Shown here: in pieces, positions 14,806 to 22,925 of the stretch
How the letters are laid out: each line of letters opens with the position of its first letter
Position numbering within the stretch: the first letter of the stretch is position 1
DNA from: Cereibacter johrii
GTDB taxonomy: Bacteria > Pseudomonadota > Alphaproteobacteria > Rhodobacterales > Rhodobacteraceae
Reading direction: 5' to 3'
Assembly: GCF_001720585.1 (NCBI RefSeq)
Contig: NZ_MABH01000157.1
Span: forward strand, 1-32,043
DNA length: 32,043 nucleotides
The notes under the pieces: model-generated
Databases searched by the model: none
What the model was told of the DNA's origin: nothing
Seen by the model: the letters and a program-made list of their open reading frames with translations, nothing else
Position numbers and translations under genes: made by a program

Positions 14806-15288
14806 ATGTCCGACATCAAATCCCTCGACGATCTGAAATCGGTCGTTGGCGAGGCCCCGGTGGCCGAAGTCGCCATTGCGCGCGAGCCGGTGCGGGACAC
14901 GCTCGGCCGCTCCTACGCCACCGGCAAGCGGAAGGATGCGGTTGCCCGCGTCTGGATCAAGCCGGGCTCGGGCAAGGTCTCGGTGAACGGCAAGCCGATG
15001 GACGAGTACTTCGCCCGTCCGGTGCTGCAGATGATCCTGCGCCAGCCGTTCAAGGTCGCCAATGTCGAAGGCCAGTTCGACGTGATGGCGACGGTCGCCG
15101 GCGGCGGCCTCTCGGGGCAGGCCGGTGCGGTGAAGCACGGCATCTCGAAGGCGCTGCAGCTCTATGAACCCTCGCTGCGGGCCGCGCTGAAAGCCGCGGG
15201 CTTCCTGACCCGCGACAGCCGCGTCGTGGAACGGAAGAAATACGGCAAGGCGAAAGCCCGCCGCAGCTTCCAGTTCTCGAAGCGCTGA
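14806..15288 (+). CDS. rpsI: 30S ribosomal protein S9
   Basis: The 160-residue protein carries an N-terminal extension of about 35 residues typical of alphaproteobacterial S9. The conserved core follows ([39 protein letters not shown]) with the basic C-terminal tail ending [11 protein letters not shown] that reaches the P-site tRNA. It lacks a strong ribosome binding site of its own and sits 3 bases after rplM, so coupled translation is likely. A GC-rich terminator follows 18 bases past the stop. Confidence 0.98.
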   Translation: MSDIKSLDDLKSVVGEAPVAEVAIAREPVRDTLGRSYATGKRKDAVARVWIKPGSGKVSVNGKPMDEYFARPVLQMILRQPFKVANVEGQFDVMATVAGGGLSGQAGAVKHGISKALQLYEPSLRAALKAAGFLTRDSRVVERKKYGKAKARRSFQFSKR

Positions 15289-15306
15289 TCTTTCGGAAAG
15301 ATCTGC

Positions 15307-15338
15307 AAGGGCCCGCTTCGGCGGGCCCTTTGTCGTTG
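15307..15338 (+). terminator. intrinsic terminator of rplM-rpsI
   Basis: A perfect 10-bp stem AAGGGCCCGC/GCGGGCCCTT closes on a TTCG tetraloop and is followed by TGTCGTT. Confidence 0.88.
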
Positions 15339-15442
15339 GAATACCGCCCGCCGCGCGTTCCTTGCTTCGGCCGATGCGGGTCCCGCGCCCGATGCCGGTG
15401 GCTCGGTGTCGGGGACGGATGCCGGCGTATTGCTGCCCGCGC

Positions 15443-15471
15443 TTGGCAGCCTTTCGCGCGCCGCGTAATCA
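15443..15471 (+). promoter_or_regulatory. promoter of the DUF1003 gene
   Basis: TTGGCA (15443-15448) and TAATCA (15466-15471) are separated by 17 bases, giving a start near 15478 and a leader of about 20 bases with GGGAG before the GTG. Confidence 0.55.
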
Positions 15472-15497
15472 GGGTTCGACCCTGAGGGAGTTCCATC

Positions 15498-16205
15498 GTG
15501 ACCACCCATTCCGCCCGCGGCACCTGCGCGCTCTGCGGCTCCACTCATCCCCTGCCTGCCTTCGTTCCGGCCAGCAGCCTCGCCGGAGGCACGCGGAGCC
15601 GGATGCTGGCCGACTGGCCGGATCTCGCCCCCGATGCGCCGGTCTGTCCGTCCTGCCGCGCGCGCTACCGCCGCCAGCATCTCGAGGCGCTGCTCGAGGC
15701 CGAGCGGGGCGAACTCACGCGGCTCGATCATGCCGTGCTGGATAGCCTCGAAAGCGGCCGCATGCTCACGCAGGAGCCCGGCGCGGAGGCGGACGAGGCG
15801 CGCAGCTTCGGGGAACGGGCCGCCGACCGGCTGGCGCGTCTCGGCGGCTCCTGGGGGTTCCTGATCGGCTTTGGCCTGGTGCTGGCGCTCTGGATGGCGG
15901 TGAATGTCACCGGCCTCGTCGTGGGGATCTTCGATCCCTATCCGTTCATCCTGCTGAACCTGATGCTCTCGACGCTCGCGGCGATCCAGGCGCCGATCAT
16001 CATGATGAGCCAGCGGCGGCAGGAGGAGAAGGACCGGCTCCGGTCCGAGAACGATTACAGGGTCAATCTCAAGGCCGAACTGGAGATCCGCCACCTGCAC
16101 GAGACGCTGGAGCATCATCTCGCGCGGCAGTGGGAGCGGCTGGAGGCGATCCAGCGGCTGCAGATCGAGCTTCTGGAAGAGGCCGCGGGCGGCGCGGAGC
16201 GCTGA
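15498..16205 (+). CDS. DUF1003 inner-membrane protein with N-terminal zinc-finger-like motif
   Basis: The 235-residue protein starts with GTG, with GGGAG about 8 bases upstream. Residues 11-55 contain two Cys pairs (CALC and CPSC) that could bind zinc. Two membrane helices follow (about 117-137 and 146-170, separated by IFDPYP), with the family signature YPFILLNLMLSTLAAIQAP and then MMSQRRQEEKDR. The C-terminal 65 residues form an amphipathic, probably coiled-coil region (NLKAELEIRHLHETLEHHLA). DUF1003 proteins have no established function. The gene stands alone, with its own promoter, convergent with the DUF1127 gene. Confidence 0.88.
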   Translation: MTTHSARGTCALCGSTHPLPAFVPASSLAGGTRSRMLADWPDLAPDAPVCPSCRARYRRQHLEALLEAERGELTRLDHAVLDSLESGRMLTQEPGAEADEARSFGERAADRLARLGGSWGFLIGFGLVLALWMAVNVTGLVVGIFDPYPFILLNLMLSTLAAIQAPIIMMSQRRQEEKDRLRSENDYRVNLKAELEIRHLHETLEHHLARQWERLEAIQRLQIELLEEAAGGAER

Positions 16206-16252
16206 CGCCGCAGCCGTGCGGAGCCCGCGCCCGGCACATGCCATGAGTGCGG

Positions 16253-16281
16253 AAAAAGAGCGGCCGGGCAGAGCCCGGCCG
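16253..16281 (-). terminator. intrinsic terminator of the DUF1127 gene
   Basis: On the minus strand a 9-bp stem CGGCCGGGC/GCCCGGCCG with a 3-base loop is followed by CTCTTTTTCC, about 26 bases past the stop. Confidence 0.82.
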
Positions 16282-16306
16282 AGTCATGGGGACATGTGCG
16301 GCGGGA

Positions 16307-16534
16307 TCAATCCTGCCAGAAGGGCTTGGAGGCCTCGATCTCGGCGGCGCGCTGCGAGAGCCCGATGTCGCGCAGCAGGTGCGGATCCAGCCGGGAGAGG
16401 CCGAGGCGCGTGCGCCGTCGCTCGTCCCAACGCACGACCACGAAGCCGAGACTGAACAGCACGCGCGCCAGCGGCGGCATGGTGCGGTTCAGGGTCAGGG
16501 CAGCGGGAGGGGTCTGCGGAATCGCGCGGATCAT
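16307..16534 (-). CDS. small DUF1127 protein, 75 residues
   Basis: The C-terminal part (about residues 40-70) is the DUF1127 motif: an Arg-rich segment WDERRRTRLGLSRLD, then HLLRDIGLSQRAAEIEASKPFW. Small Arg-rich proteins of this family are abundant in alphaproteobacteria, and some have been shown to act on RNA turnover or phosphate and carbon metabolism. Here the arginine content suggests nucleic-acid binding, which is inference. A hydrophobic segment precedes the motif (ARVLFSLGFVVV). The start at 16534 has AAGGTG 5 bases upstream; an in-frame ATG at 16558 would add 8 residues and lacks such a site. It diverges from the MocR regulator, so control by that regulator is plausible. Confidence 0.85.
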   Translation of the reverse strand: MIRAIPQTPPAALTLNRTMPPLARVLFSLGFVVVRWDERRRTRLGLSRLDPHLLRDIGLSQRAAEIEASKPFWQD

Positions 16535-16549
16535 GTTGCACCTTTTGTG

Positions 16550-16632
16550 TTGATACAATTCAGCGTATCAAGTAGGTAAAGCATACAATGCCCGCGCAAT
16601 CCGCTCCAGAGGAACATTGTGACTGATACAAT
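16550..16632. promoter_or_regulatory. operator region between the DUF1127 and MocR genes
   Basis: TTGATAC (16550-16556) and GTATCAA (16565-16571) form a perfect inverted repeat with an 8-base spacer. The same half-site recurs as TGATACAAT at 16624-16632 inside the start of the regulator gene, matching TGATACAAT at 16551-16559 as a direct repeat. A related CATACAAT lies at 16582-16589; its TACAAT is a near-perfect -10 for the rightward gene. This mix of inverted and direct repeats is what MocR-type regulators usually bind next to their own gene. Confidence 0.6.
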
Positions 16633-18022
16633 ATGGCATCCAGACCTCGCACAATTCCCCGGACCCAAATATCTCGCCCTGACACGGGCGCTGCGGGAGG
16701 CGATCCGCGAGGGGGTGCTGCTGCCGGGCGTGCAGCTTCCGACCGTGCGGGATCTGGCCTGGAGACTGTCGGTCACGCCCGGCACCGTCTCGCGGGCCTA
16801 TCAGATGGCCACGCAGGAGGGGCTTCTGGCCGCGACCGTGGGGCGGGGCACCTTCGTCGCGGCGGCCGAGCCTCGGCTGGGGCCCACGCAGGCCCTGTTC
16901 GTCGACCGCGAGCCGCAGGCTGCGCCGGGCCTTCTGGATCTGCGCTCGCCGCAACTGCCGGACGTGGGGCAGATGCCGCTCTTCTCGGAGGCGCTGCGGC
17001 GGGTGGCGGGGCAGGTCGGTGCCGACTGGCGCGATTATCCCACGCAGCGCGAGGAGACGGCCCTGCGCGAGGCGGTGCGGGACTGGCTCGGCGACCGGGT
17101 GCTGGGGCCGGTCGTGCCCGACGACATCGCCCTCACCCATGGCGGGCAGAGCGGCATCGGCCTCGTGATGTTCTGCTGCCTCCGGGGCGACCGGCCCGTG
17201 GTGCTGACCGAGGAACTGGCCTATCCCGGCTTCCGTCATGCGGCGCGGCTGGCGCGGGCCGAGGTGGTGGGGGTCGAGCTCGACCAGCACGGGATCCGGC
17301 CGGATGCGCTGGAGGCCTGCTGCCGCAAGCATCTGCCGCAGGTGCTCTGCGTCACGACAGAGGCGCAGAATCCGACCGCCGTGCGGATGCCCGAGCAACG
17401 CCGGGCCGAGATCGTGGCCATCGCCCGCCGGCACGAGCTCCAGATCATCGAGGACGATTGCTATACGGTGGCCGAAAGCACGCTGCCCTCGATGCGCGCG
17501 CTGGCGCCGGAGCGGACCTGGTATGTGGGCAGCCTCTCGAAGACCGTCTCGGCGGCGCTGCGCTTCGGCTATATCCTCTGCCCGACGGGCCGGGGCGAGG
17601 CGGGGCGCCTGACGGCGCAGCACGCCTTCTTCGCTCTGGGCCGGCCGGTCTCGGATCTGTGCCTCGACCTCTTCCGCAGCGGGCAGGCCGTCGAGATCCG
17701 CAGCCGGGTCCAGAGTGCCTTCGCCGACCGGCTGAAGGCGATCGTGAACGGGCTCGGCGCGCATGATCTGGTCTGGCAGCCGGGGCTGCCGTTTGTCTGG
17801 CTGCGGCTGCCGGTGGGCTGGCGCACCTCCTCCTTCACCCGCACGGCCGAAGCGGAGGGCGTGCTACTGCGGTCGGCCGATGAATATGCGCTGGTCCACG
17901 GACGCTCGCCCAACGCCGTGCGGCTTGCCATCGCAGGCCAGGTGCCGCGCGCCCGGCTCGAGGCGGCCGTGGACCGGCTGTCGCGGCTTCTGGCCTCGCC
18001 GCCCTCGGAGCTGCCGGTGTAA
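16619..18022 (+). CDS. MocR-family regulator (GntR winged helix plus aminotransferase fold)
   Basis: The 467-residue protein has a GntR DNA-binding domain at about residues 15-80 (REGVLLPGVQLPTVRDLAW, TPGTVSRAYQMATQEGLL) and a fold type I aminotransferase domain at about 105-460. The PLP pocket is intact: Asn251 (EAQNPTA), Asp279/280 (IIEDDCY) and the lysine Lys308 in VGSLSKTVSAALRFGY. Known relatives (PdxR, GabR, TauR) sense PLP or an amine or amino-acid adduct; the effector here is unknown. The start is GTG with AGAGGAA just upstream. It diverges from the DUF1127 gene. The polyamine-type ABC genes lie 415 bases downstream on the same strand, making amine-linked control possible but unproven. 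Confidence 0.92.
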   Translation: MTDTIWHPDLAQFPGPKYLALTRALREAIREGVLLPGVQLPTVRDLAWRLSVTPGTVSRAYQMATQEGLLAATVGRGTFVAAAEPRLGPTQALFVDREPQAAPGLLDLRSPQLPDVGQMPLFSEALRRVAGQVGADWRDYPTQREETALREAVRDWLGDRVLGPVVPDDIALTHGGQSGIGLVMFCCLRGDRPVVLTEELAYPGFRHAARLARAEVVGVELDQHGIRPDALEACCRKHLPQVLCVTTEAQNPTAVRMPEQRRAEIVAIARRHELQIIEDDCYTVAESTLPSMRALAPERTWYVGSLSKTVSAALRFGYILCPTGRGEAGRLTAQHAFFALGRPVSDLCLDLFRSGQAVEIRSRVQSAFADRLKAIVNGLGAHDLVWQPGLPFVWLRLPVGWRTSSFTRTAEAEGVLLRSADEYALVHGRSPNAVRLAIAGQVPRARLEAAVDRLSRLLASPPSELPV

Positions 18023-18196
18023 TATGTGTTCTGCAACAGTGTGTTGGCGACGAATCCTCATGTTTAGTGCGAAGAAGTGCCCCTTGTGGCAGCGGCCGTG
18101 CTTTGCCTCTTGCGGCTCGCGGGTTGCAGGCGGACGCGCTGTCATCGGTCGGAGGCCCTGTGCCTCGTGGGCTGCCTGAAAAGCGGGCAGGCCGAA

Positions 18197-18215
18197 CCGG
18201 ATCGAGGCGATCCGG
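18197..18215. promoter_or_regulatory. perfect palindrome upstream of the ABC transporter operon
   Basis: CCGGATCG-AGG-CGATCCGG is a perfect 8-bp inverted repeat. No T-tract follows, so it is either an operator or a Rho-assisted 3' end of the MocR mRNA, whose stop is 175 bases earlier. Confidence 0.4.
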
Positions 18216-18320
18216 ACCGAGCCGCCGTGGGCGCTTCCTCATAAGCCGATGGAGGAGTCGGCGGCAATCTACTGAATTGGCGTCTGAAATTTGCGGACTC
18301 AGAGAGGGCGCCCCTGCCGT

Positions 18321-18366
18321 GGCCGGGCTGGGCATCTGCTCAACCTGAGGGCAAGCGGGCCCGGCC
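18321..18366 (+). promoter_or_regulatory. folded leader element before the ABC transporter operon
   Basis: GGCCGGGC (18321-18328) pairs perfectly with GCCCGGCC (18359-18366). The 30-base interior can form an inner CTCA-ACC-TGAG hairpin. It ends about 70 bases before the first permease start, whose ribosome binding site is a poor GGGGG. Confidence 0.35.
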
Positions 18367-18437
18367 GTCTCCGCGAATGTCTTCCCTTGGCGGTCGAGCT
18401 ATGCCAGAAGTTCAGGGCACGGCGGAACGGGGGCGCG

Positions 18438-19325
18438 ATGGAGCAGGAAACGCGGTGGAGTCGCTTGCGGCGGTCCGAGGCGGCTCATGGCTATCTTCTC
18501 GTGGGACCTCCGGCGCTTTATGCCATCCTGCTTCTGGCGGCCCCGCTCGGCACGATCGCGGTCTACAGCTTCCTGACCGACGGCTATCTCGAGATCGTCC
18601 GCGAGTTCACGCTGGCCAATTACCATGAGGCCTGGACGAACGAGCTTTACCGGACCGTCATGCTGCGCTCGCTGGGCGTGGCCATGGCGGTGACGGCGGT
18701 GACGGTCGTTCTGGCCTTTCCGGTGGCCTATTTCGTCTCGTTTCATGTGGCGCCGGAACGCAAGTCGCTCTGGCTCTTCCTCATCACCATTCCGTTCTGG
18801 ACCAGCTACCTGATCCGGGTGTTCCTCTGGAAGGTGATCCTCGGCTTCAACGGGGTGATCAACTCGGGCCTCCTGGGCCTCGGGATCATCGACGAGCCGC
18901 TGACCTTCATCCTCTACAACGTGAATGCGGTCGTCATCACGCTGGCCCATGCCTATGCGCCCTTCGCGATCCTGCCGATCTTCGTGGCGCTCGAGAAGAT
19001 CGACCGGGCGCTCCTTGAGGCGGGGCAGGATCTGGGGGAATCGAAGCTCATGACCTTCTGGCGGGTGACGCTGCCGCTCGCCATGCCCGGGGTCATCGCC
19101 TCGGTGCTGATCGTCTTCATCCCCACCATCGGCGACTATGTGACGCCGCAGCTGGTGGGGGGGCCGGAGGGGCGGATGGTGGCCAACCTGATCCAGCTCC
19201 AGTATCTGAAACTCGACAATTACCCGCTGGGATCGGCCATCGCCGTCTCGGCCATGAGCATCGTCACGGTGGTGAGCCTGATCTTCCTGTTCCTGAACCG
19301 CCGCTTCCTCCGGGGGCCGAAATGA
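18438..19325 (+). CDS. ABC transporter permease, spermidine/putrescine type (PotB-like)
   Basis: The 295-residue protein has about six membrane helices and a short cytoplasmic N-terminus (WSRLRRSEAAHGYLLVGPP). The EAA-type coupling loop that docks on the ATPase is at about residues 195-222 (LEAGQDLGESKLMTFWRVTLP). The pattern YVTPQLVGGPEGRMVANLI is typical of PotB-family permeases. It overlaps the second permease by 4 bases. The start at 18438 is chosen because the hydrophobic domain begins soon after; longer frames add only leader sequence. Substrate is probably a polyamine or related cation, judged from family similarity only. Confidence 0.9.
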   Translation: MEQETRWSRLRRSEAAHGYLLVGPPALYAILLLAAPLGTIAVYSFLTDGYLEIVREFTLANYHEAWTNELYRTVMLRSLGVAMAVTAVTVVLAFPVAYFVSFHVAPERKSLWLFLITIPFWTSYLIRVFLWKVILGFNGVINSGLLGLGIIDEPLTFILYNVNAVVITLAHAYAPFAILPIFVALEKIDRALLEAGQDLGESKLMTFWRVTLPLAMPGVIASVLIVFIPTIGDYVTPQLVGGPEGRMVANLIQLQYLKLDNYPLGSAIAVSAMSIVTVVSLIFLFLNRRFLRGPK

Positions 19326-20128
19326 AGGGGGGCGGGTTCCGGATCTATGCGCTGGCCTACCTGCTGTTCCTCTATGCGCCGATCATCCTGCTGCCGCTCT
19401 TCGCCTTCAACGAAGGCACGGTGATCGCCTTTCCGCTGACGGGCTTCAGCACGAAATGGTTCGTGCAGGCGGCCAACCAGCCCACGCTCTGGCAGGCGGT
19501 GAAGAACAGCCTCATCATCGCGGGCTCGGCCTCGGTGCTGTCGACGGTGCTGGGCATCTTCGCGGCCCGGGCGTCCACGCGCTATCAGTTTCCGGGCAAG
19601 GCGGGGCTGATGGGCCTCATCATGCTGCCGCTCGTGCTGCCCGAGATCATCGTGGCCGTGTCGCTCCTCGTCGTGCTGCTGGGCCTCGGGATCAACCTCA
19701 CGATCTTCACGGTGATCCTCGGCCATGTGCTGATCTGCACGCCCTTCACCATCGCGATCCTGAGCTCGGCCTTCCAGTCGCTCGACCGCTCGCTCGAGGA
19801 GGCGGCCTACGATCTGGGCGAGACCGCCGTCTCGACCTTCCGGCTCATCATCCTGCCGCTGGTCATGCCGGGGATCATCTCGTCGCTCCTGATCTCCTTC
19901 ACCATCAGCCTCGACGAGTTCATCATCGCCTTCTTCCTCGCCGGCACCGAGCCCACGCTGCCCATCTACATCTTCTCGCAGTTCCGCTTCCCGCAGGCGG
20001 TGCCCGTCATCATGGCACTCGGCACGGTGCTCGTCGCCTGTTCGATCGTGCTGCTCGCCACTGCCGAATATTTCCGCCGCCGCGGCCTCGCCCGGTCCGG
20101 CGCCAAGGATACCGGAGGCTTCCTGTGA
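19322..20128 (+). CDS. ABC transporter permease, spermidine/putrescine type (PotC-like)
   Basis: The 268-residue protein has six predicted helices, the first a typical uncleaved signal anchor (IYALAYLLFLYAPIILLPLF). FSTKWFVQA resembles the FSLDWY segment of PotC proteins. The EAA loop is EEAAYDLGETAVSTFRLIILP, and SLDEFIIAFFLAG is a strong PotC signature. It overlaps both neighbours by 4 bases, so permease-permease-ATPase are translated as a unit. It forms a heterodimeric membrane channel with the preceding protein. Confidence 0.92.
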   Translation: MKGGGFRIYALAYLLFLYAPIILLPLFAFNEGTVIAFPLTGFSTKWFVQAANQPTLWQAVKNSLIIAGSASVLSTVLGIFAARASTRYQFPGKAGLMGLIMLPLVLPEIIVAVSLLVVLLGLGINLTIFTVILGHVLICTPFTIAILSSAFQSLDRSLEEAAYDLGETAVSTFRLIILPLVMPGIISSLLISFTISLDEFIIAFFLAGTEPTLPIYIFSQFRFPQAVPVIMALGTVLVACSIVLLATAEYFRRRGLARSGAKDTGGFL

Positions 20129-21222
20129 CCGCTGCCGCGAAACCCACGATGATCGAGTTCCGCGACGTCCACAAATATTACGGCGACTATCACGCGCTGC
20201 GCGGCATCTCGGCCACGATCCGGGCGGGCGAGTTCTTCTCGCTGCTCGGGCCCTCGGGCTGCGGCAAGACCACGCTCCTGCGCACCATCGCGGGGTTCGA
20301 GGAGATCTCGTCGGGCGTGGTGCTGATCGACGGCAAGGACACCAAGGGGGTGCCCGCCAACAAGCGGCCCACCAACATGGTGTTCCAGAGCTACGCGATC
20401 TTCCCCCATCTGACGGTGGCGCAGAATGTGGGCTTCGGCCTGCGCCGCGCGAACCTTTCGAAGGAGGAGACCACGCGGCGGGTGGCCGAGGCGCTCGAGA
20501 TGGTGGGGCTGCGCGGCTACGGCGCGCGGGCGGCCCATGCGCTCTCGGGCGGGCAGCGGCAGCGGGTGGCGCTGGCGCGGGCGCTGATCCTGAAGCCCAA
20601 GGTGCTGCTGCTGGACGAGCCGCTGTCGGCGCTCGACAAGAAGATGCGCGAGCAGATGCAGGTCGAGCTCATCAAGCTGCAGCGGCAGGTGGGGATCACC
20701 TTCATCCTCGTCACCCACGACCAGGAAGAGGCGCTGGTCATGTCCGACCGGATCGCCGTCATGTTCGAGGGCGAGATCGCGCAGCTGGCCGATCCCGAGA
20801 CGCTCTACCGGCGGCCGACCTCGCGCAAGGTGGCGGATTTCATCGGGACGATGAACTTCCTGCCGGCGCGGATCCTGAGCGAGACCGCGCAGGGGATCGA
20901 GGTCGAGGCGCAGGGGCTCGGGCGGATGCTGCTCGATCCGACGCAGGCGCCGGGCGCGGCCTCGGGCACCGGCGTCACGGTGGGCTTCCGCCCCGAGACG
21001 GCGACGATCCTCTTCGAGGGGCAGAAGGCCGACCGGGAAGCCATGGGGACGATCGAGGAGGTCGTCTACTACGGGGACATGACCTATTACGACATCCGGC
21101 TCGACGGCACCGAGGCGCCGATCCGGCTCTCCATGCGCAACGTCTTCGGCCGGGCGGTGCTGGAGATCGGCGCGCGGGCCCGCGTCGCCTGGAGCCCCGG
21201 GGCGCTGGTCCTGTTCCGGTGA
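20125..21222 (+). CDS. ABC transporter ATP-binding protein, spermidine/putrescine type (PotA-like)
   Basis: The 365-residue protein has Walker A GPSGCGKT (42-49), Q-loop near FQSYAIFP, signature LSGGQRQR (140-147), Walker B VLLLDEP (160-166) and switch His in VTHDQEE. A C-terminal TOBE domain (about 290-360) is typical of the PotA/MalK class. The start is GTG, with GGAGG 8 bases upstream and a 4-base overlap with the permease. An ATG 24 bases on is possible but spoils the coupling. No periplasmic binding-protein gene lies in or next to the operon, unusual for an importer. A terminator follows 78 bases past the stop. Confidence 0.94.
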   Translation: MTAAAKPTMIEFRDVHKYYGDYHALRGISATIRAGEFFSLLGPSGCGKTTLLRTIAGFEEISSGVVLIDGKDTKGVPANKRPTNMVFQSYAIFPHLTVAQNVGFGLRRANLSKEETTRRVAEALEMVGLRGYGARAAHALSGGQRQRVALARALILKPKVLLLDEPLSALDKKMREQMQVELIKLQRQVGITFILVTHDQEEALVMSDRIAVMFEGEIAQLADPETLYRRPTSRKVADFIGTMNFLPARILSETAQGIEVEAQGLGRMLLDPTQAPGAASGTGVTVGFRPETATILFEGQKADREAMGTIEEVVYYGDMTYYDIRLDGTEAPIRLSMRNVFGRAVLEIGARARVAWSPGALVLFR

Positions 21223-21299
21223 GGGGCGACGCTCAGGGGGCTGGCCGGGGACCGGCTGCGGGGGCGCGCGACGGGGAACCGGGCTCTGCAGTGGAGCCG

Positions 21300-21341
21300 C
21301 CGGGGGGCTGTCTGCCCCCCGGACCCCCCGAGGATATTTTT
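21300..21341 (+). terminator. terminator of the ABC operon, a form of a common Rhodobacter 3'-end element
   Basis: A 9-bp stem CCGGGGGGC/GCCCCCCGG (21300-21308 and 21314-21322) is followed by ACCCCCCGAGGATATTTTT. From memory, the CCCCCGAGGATATTT string recurs at many 3' ends in Rhodobacteraceae genomes; only one copy is in this window. Confidence 0.72.
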
Positions 21342-21386
21342 CCAGAGTGAAAGGGCTCGGGCGGGCTGTGGGGCGCGGGGGCTGCG

Positions 21387-22004
21387 TCAGGCGTCCGGCG
21401 GAAGCAGGCCCAGTCCGCGCAGATAGATGCCGATGCCGGCCTCGAGCAGTTCTTCGGCCGGGAAGGGCGAGCGCGCGCCGGGGGCGCCGCGGGTGAAGAG
21501 CTCGACGACGCCATGGCTCAGCGCCCAGATATGGGCGGAGAACATGGCGGGCGGCGGCCGCTTGGCGGGCGGAATATGTTCGGACAGCCGGACCGCGGCC
21601 CGTTCGAGCACGTCATGGGCCTGGCCGGCGGCCGCGGCGAGATCGGGGCGCGACTGAAGCGACAGGCCGCTCTCGAACATGGCCATGTAGTGGCCGGGAT
21701 ATTTCCGGGCGAAGGCCAGATAGGCGCGGCCGGTGGCCTCGAAGGCTGCCAGCGCGGAGGGGCGGCCCTCGTCATAGGCATAGGCCATCAGGGCGCCGAA
21801 GATCTCGTAGCCCTGCCGCGCCGCCTCGGCGATCAGATCGTCGCGCCCGGCGAAATGGCGGTAGACCGCGGCGGGCGTGACCTCGGCCGCCTTTGCCGCC
21901 TCCGAGAGGGTGAAGCCCTGCGGTCCCTTCTCGGTGATGAGGGTCAGCGCCGCCTCGACCAGCGCCTGACGGAGATTTCCGTGATGGTAGCCGCGCTTGC
22001 TCAT
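21387..22004 (-). CDS. TetR-family transcriptional regulator
   Basis: The 205-residue protein has the TetR helix-turn-helix at about residues 8-55 ([40 protein letters not shown]). A ligand-binding domain of the TetR C-terminal type follows, with helices about 60-195. Such proteins repress a nearby gene until a small molecule binds. The ATG overlaps the ppk2 stop by 4 bases, so it is the last gene of a minus-strand run and coupled to ppk2. The reading frame extends further upstream but only through ppk2. Its target could be its own operon; no operator is visible inside the tight gene run. Confidence 0.9.
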   Translation of the reverse strand: MSKRGYHHGNLRQALVEAALTLITEKGPQGFTLSEAAKAAEVTPAAVYRHFAGRDDLIAEAARQGYEIFGALMAYAYDEGRPSALAAFEATGRAYLAFARKYPGHYMAMFESGLSLQSRPDLAAAAGQAHDVLERAAVRLSEHIPPAKRPPPAMFSAHIWALSHGVVELFTRGAPGARSPFPAEELLEAGIGIYLRGLGLLPPDA

Positions 22005-22885
22005 GTCCGGCCGTGGCCGTCGCTCCAGAGGTCGGGGCCGCCGCAGAGGGCAGGGTCGGGCGTCCCGATCAGCCCGTCCTCGCGGCCCTCGAAGGAGACC
22101 GCGCGCAGGATGGTCTGGATCGCGGCGATCCGGGCGCGGCGCTTGTCGTCGGAGCGGATCACCGTCCAGGGCGCCTGGGCCGTATGGCTGCGCGCCAGCG
22201 TCTCTTCGATGGCCGCACTGTAGGCCTCCCATTTCTTCAGCCCCTCGATGTCGATCCAGGACAGTTTCCACTGTTTCAGCGGGTCCTGCTCGCGGGCGAG
22301 GAAGCGGCGGAGCTGTTCGGGGCGGCCGACATTGAGCCAGAGCTTGACCAGCGTGATCCCGTCTTCGGCCAGCATCTCCTCGAAGCCGGGCAGCTGGCAG
22401 AAGAAATGCTCGCGCTGGCGCTCGGTGCAGAAGTCGAAGACCTTCTCGACCACGCCGCGGTTATACCAGCTGCGGTCGAAGAGCGCGATCTCGCCCGCGG
22501 CGGGCAGCCAGTCGACATAGCGCTGGAAATACCATTGGCTCGCCTCGCGGTCGGAGGGGGCGGGCAGCGCCACCACATTGGCGACGCGCGGGTTCAGGTT
22601 CTCGGTCACGACCTTGATCGTGCCGCCCTTGCCGGCGGCGTCGCGGCCCTCGAAGAGCACGACGATCCTCTTGCCGGTCTTCTTCACGTCGGCCTGAAGC
22701 CGGACGAGCTGCCTCTGCAGACCCGCCATCTGCTCGGCATAGAGCTTCTTCTTCATCTCCTCGCGATAGGGATAGGACGGATCGAGGATCTCGTCCTCGG
22801 AGGCCTTCTCGATGGCCTCGCGCACCTTGCGTGGCGCTTCCTTGCGGTAGTAGTGGCTGATCGCCCCGTCGAACGGCAGATCCAT
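22001..22885 (-). CDS. ppk2: polyphosphate kinase 2 (PPK2 family)
   Basis: The 294-residue protein has the single-domain PPK2 layout. Walker [11 protein letters not shown] is at 80-89, Walker [11 protein letters not shown] at 134-143 (also holding the lid-adjacent arginines), and [18 protein letters not shown] follows. The family moves phosphate between polyphosphate and nucleoside di- or monophosphates; single-domain proteins of this type mostly phosphorylate ADP or GDP (class I), but the class is inferred. An N-terminal helical extension of about 60 residues is typical. The start at 22885 has GAGGGAG 8 bases upstream. It starts 40 bases after the hydrolase stop and is coupled to the TetR gene. 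Confidence 0.93.
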   Translation of the reverse strand: MDLPFDGAISHYYRKEAPRKVREAIEKASEDEILDPSYPYREEMKKKLYAEQMAGLQRQLVRLQADVKKTGKRIVVLFEGRDAAGKGGTIKVVTENLNPRVANVVALPAPSDREASQWYFQRYVDWLPAAGEIALFDRSWYNRGVVEKVFDFCTERQREHFFCQLPGFEEMLAEDGITLVKLWLNVGRPEQLRRFLAREQDPLKQWKLSWIDIEGLKKWEAYSAAIEETLARSHTAQAPWTVIRSDDKRRARIAAIQTILRAVSFEGREDGLIGTPDPALCGGPDLWSDGHGRT

Positions 22886-22925
22886 CAGATGCTCCCTCTT
22901 CGCTGCAGTATCGCCAGGGCGCGCG

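Larger units (their letters stand above)
18023..18437. other. intergenic region and leader of the ABC transporter operon
   Basis: These 415 bases have no supported gene. They contain a perfect 8-3-8 palindrome (18197-18215), a larger stem with an inner hairpin (18321-18366), and an AT-richer stretch at 18268-18295 that could hold a promoter. No clear -35/-10 pair stands out. Confidence 0.5.
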
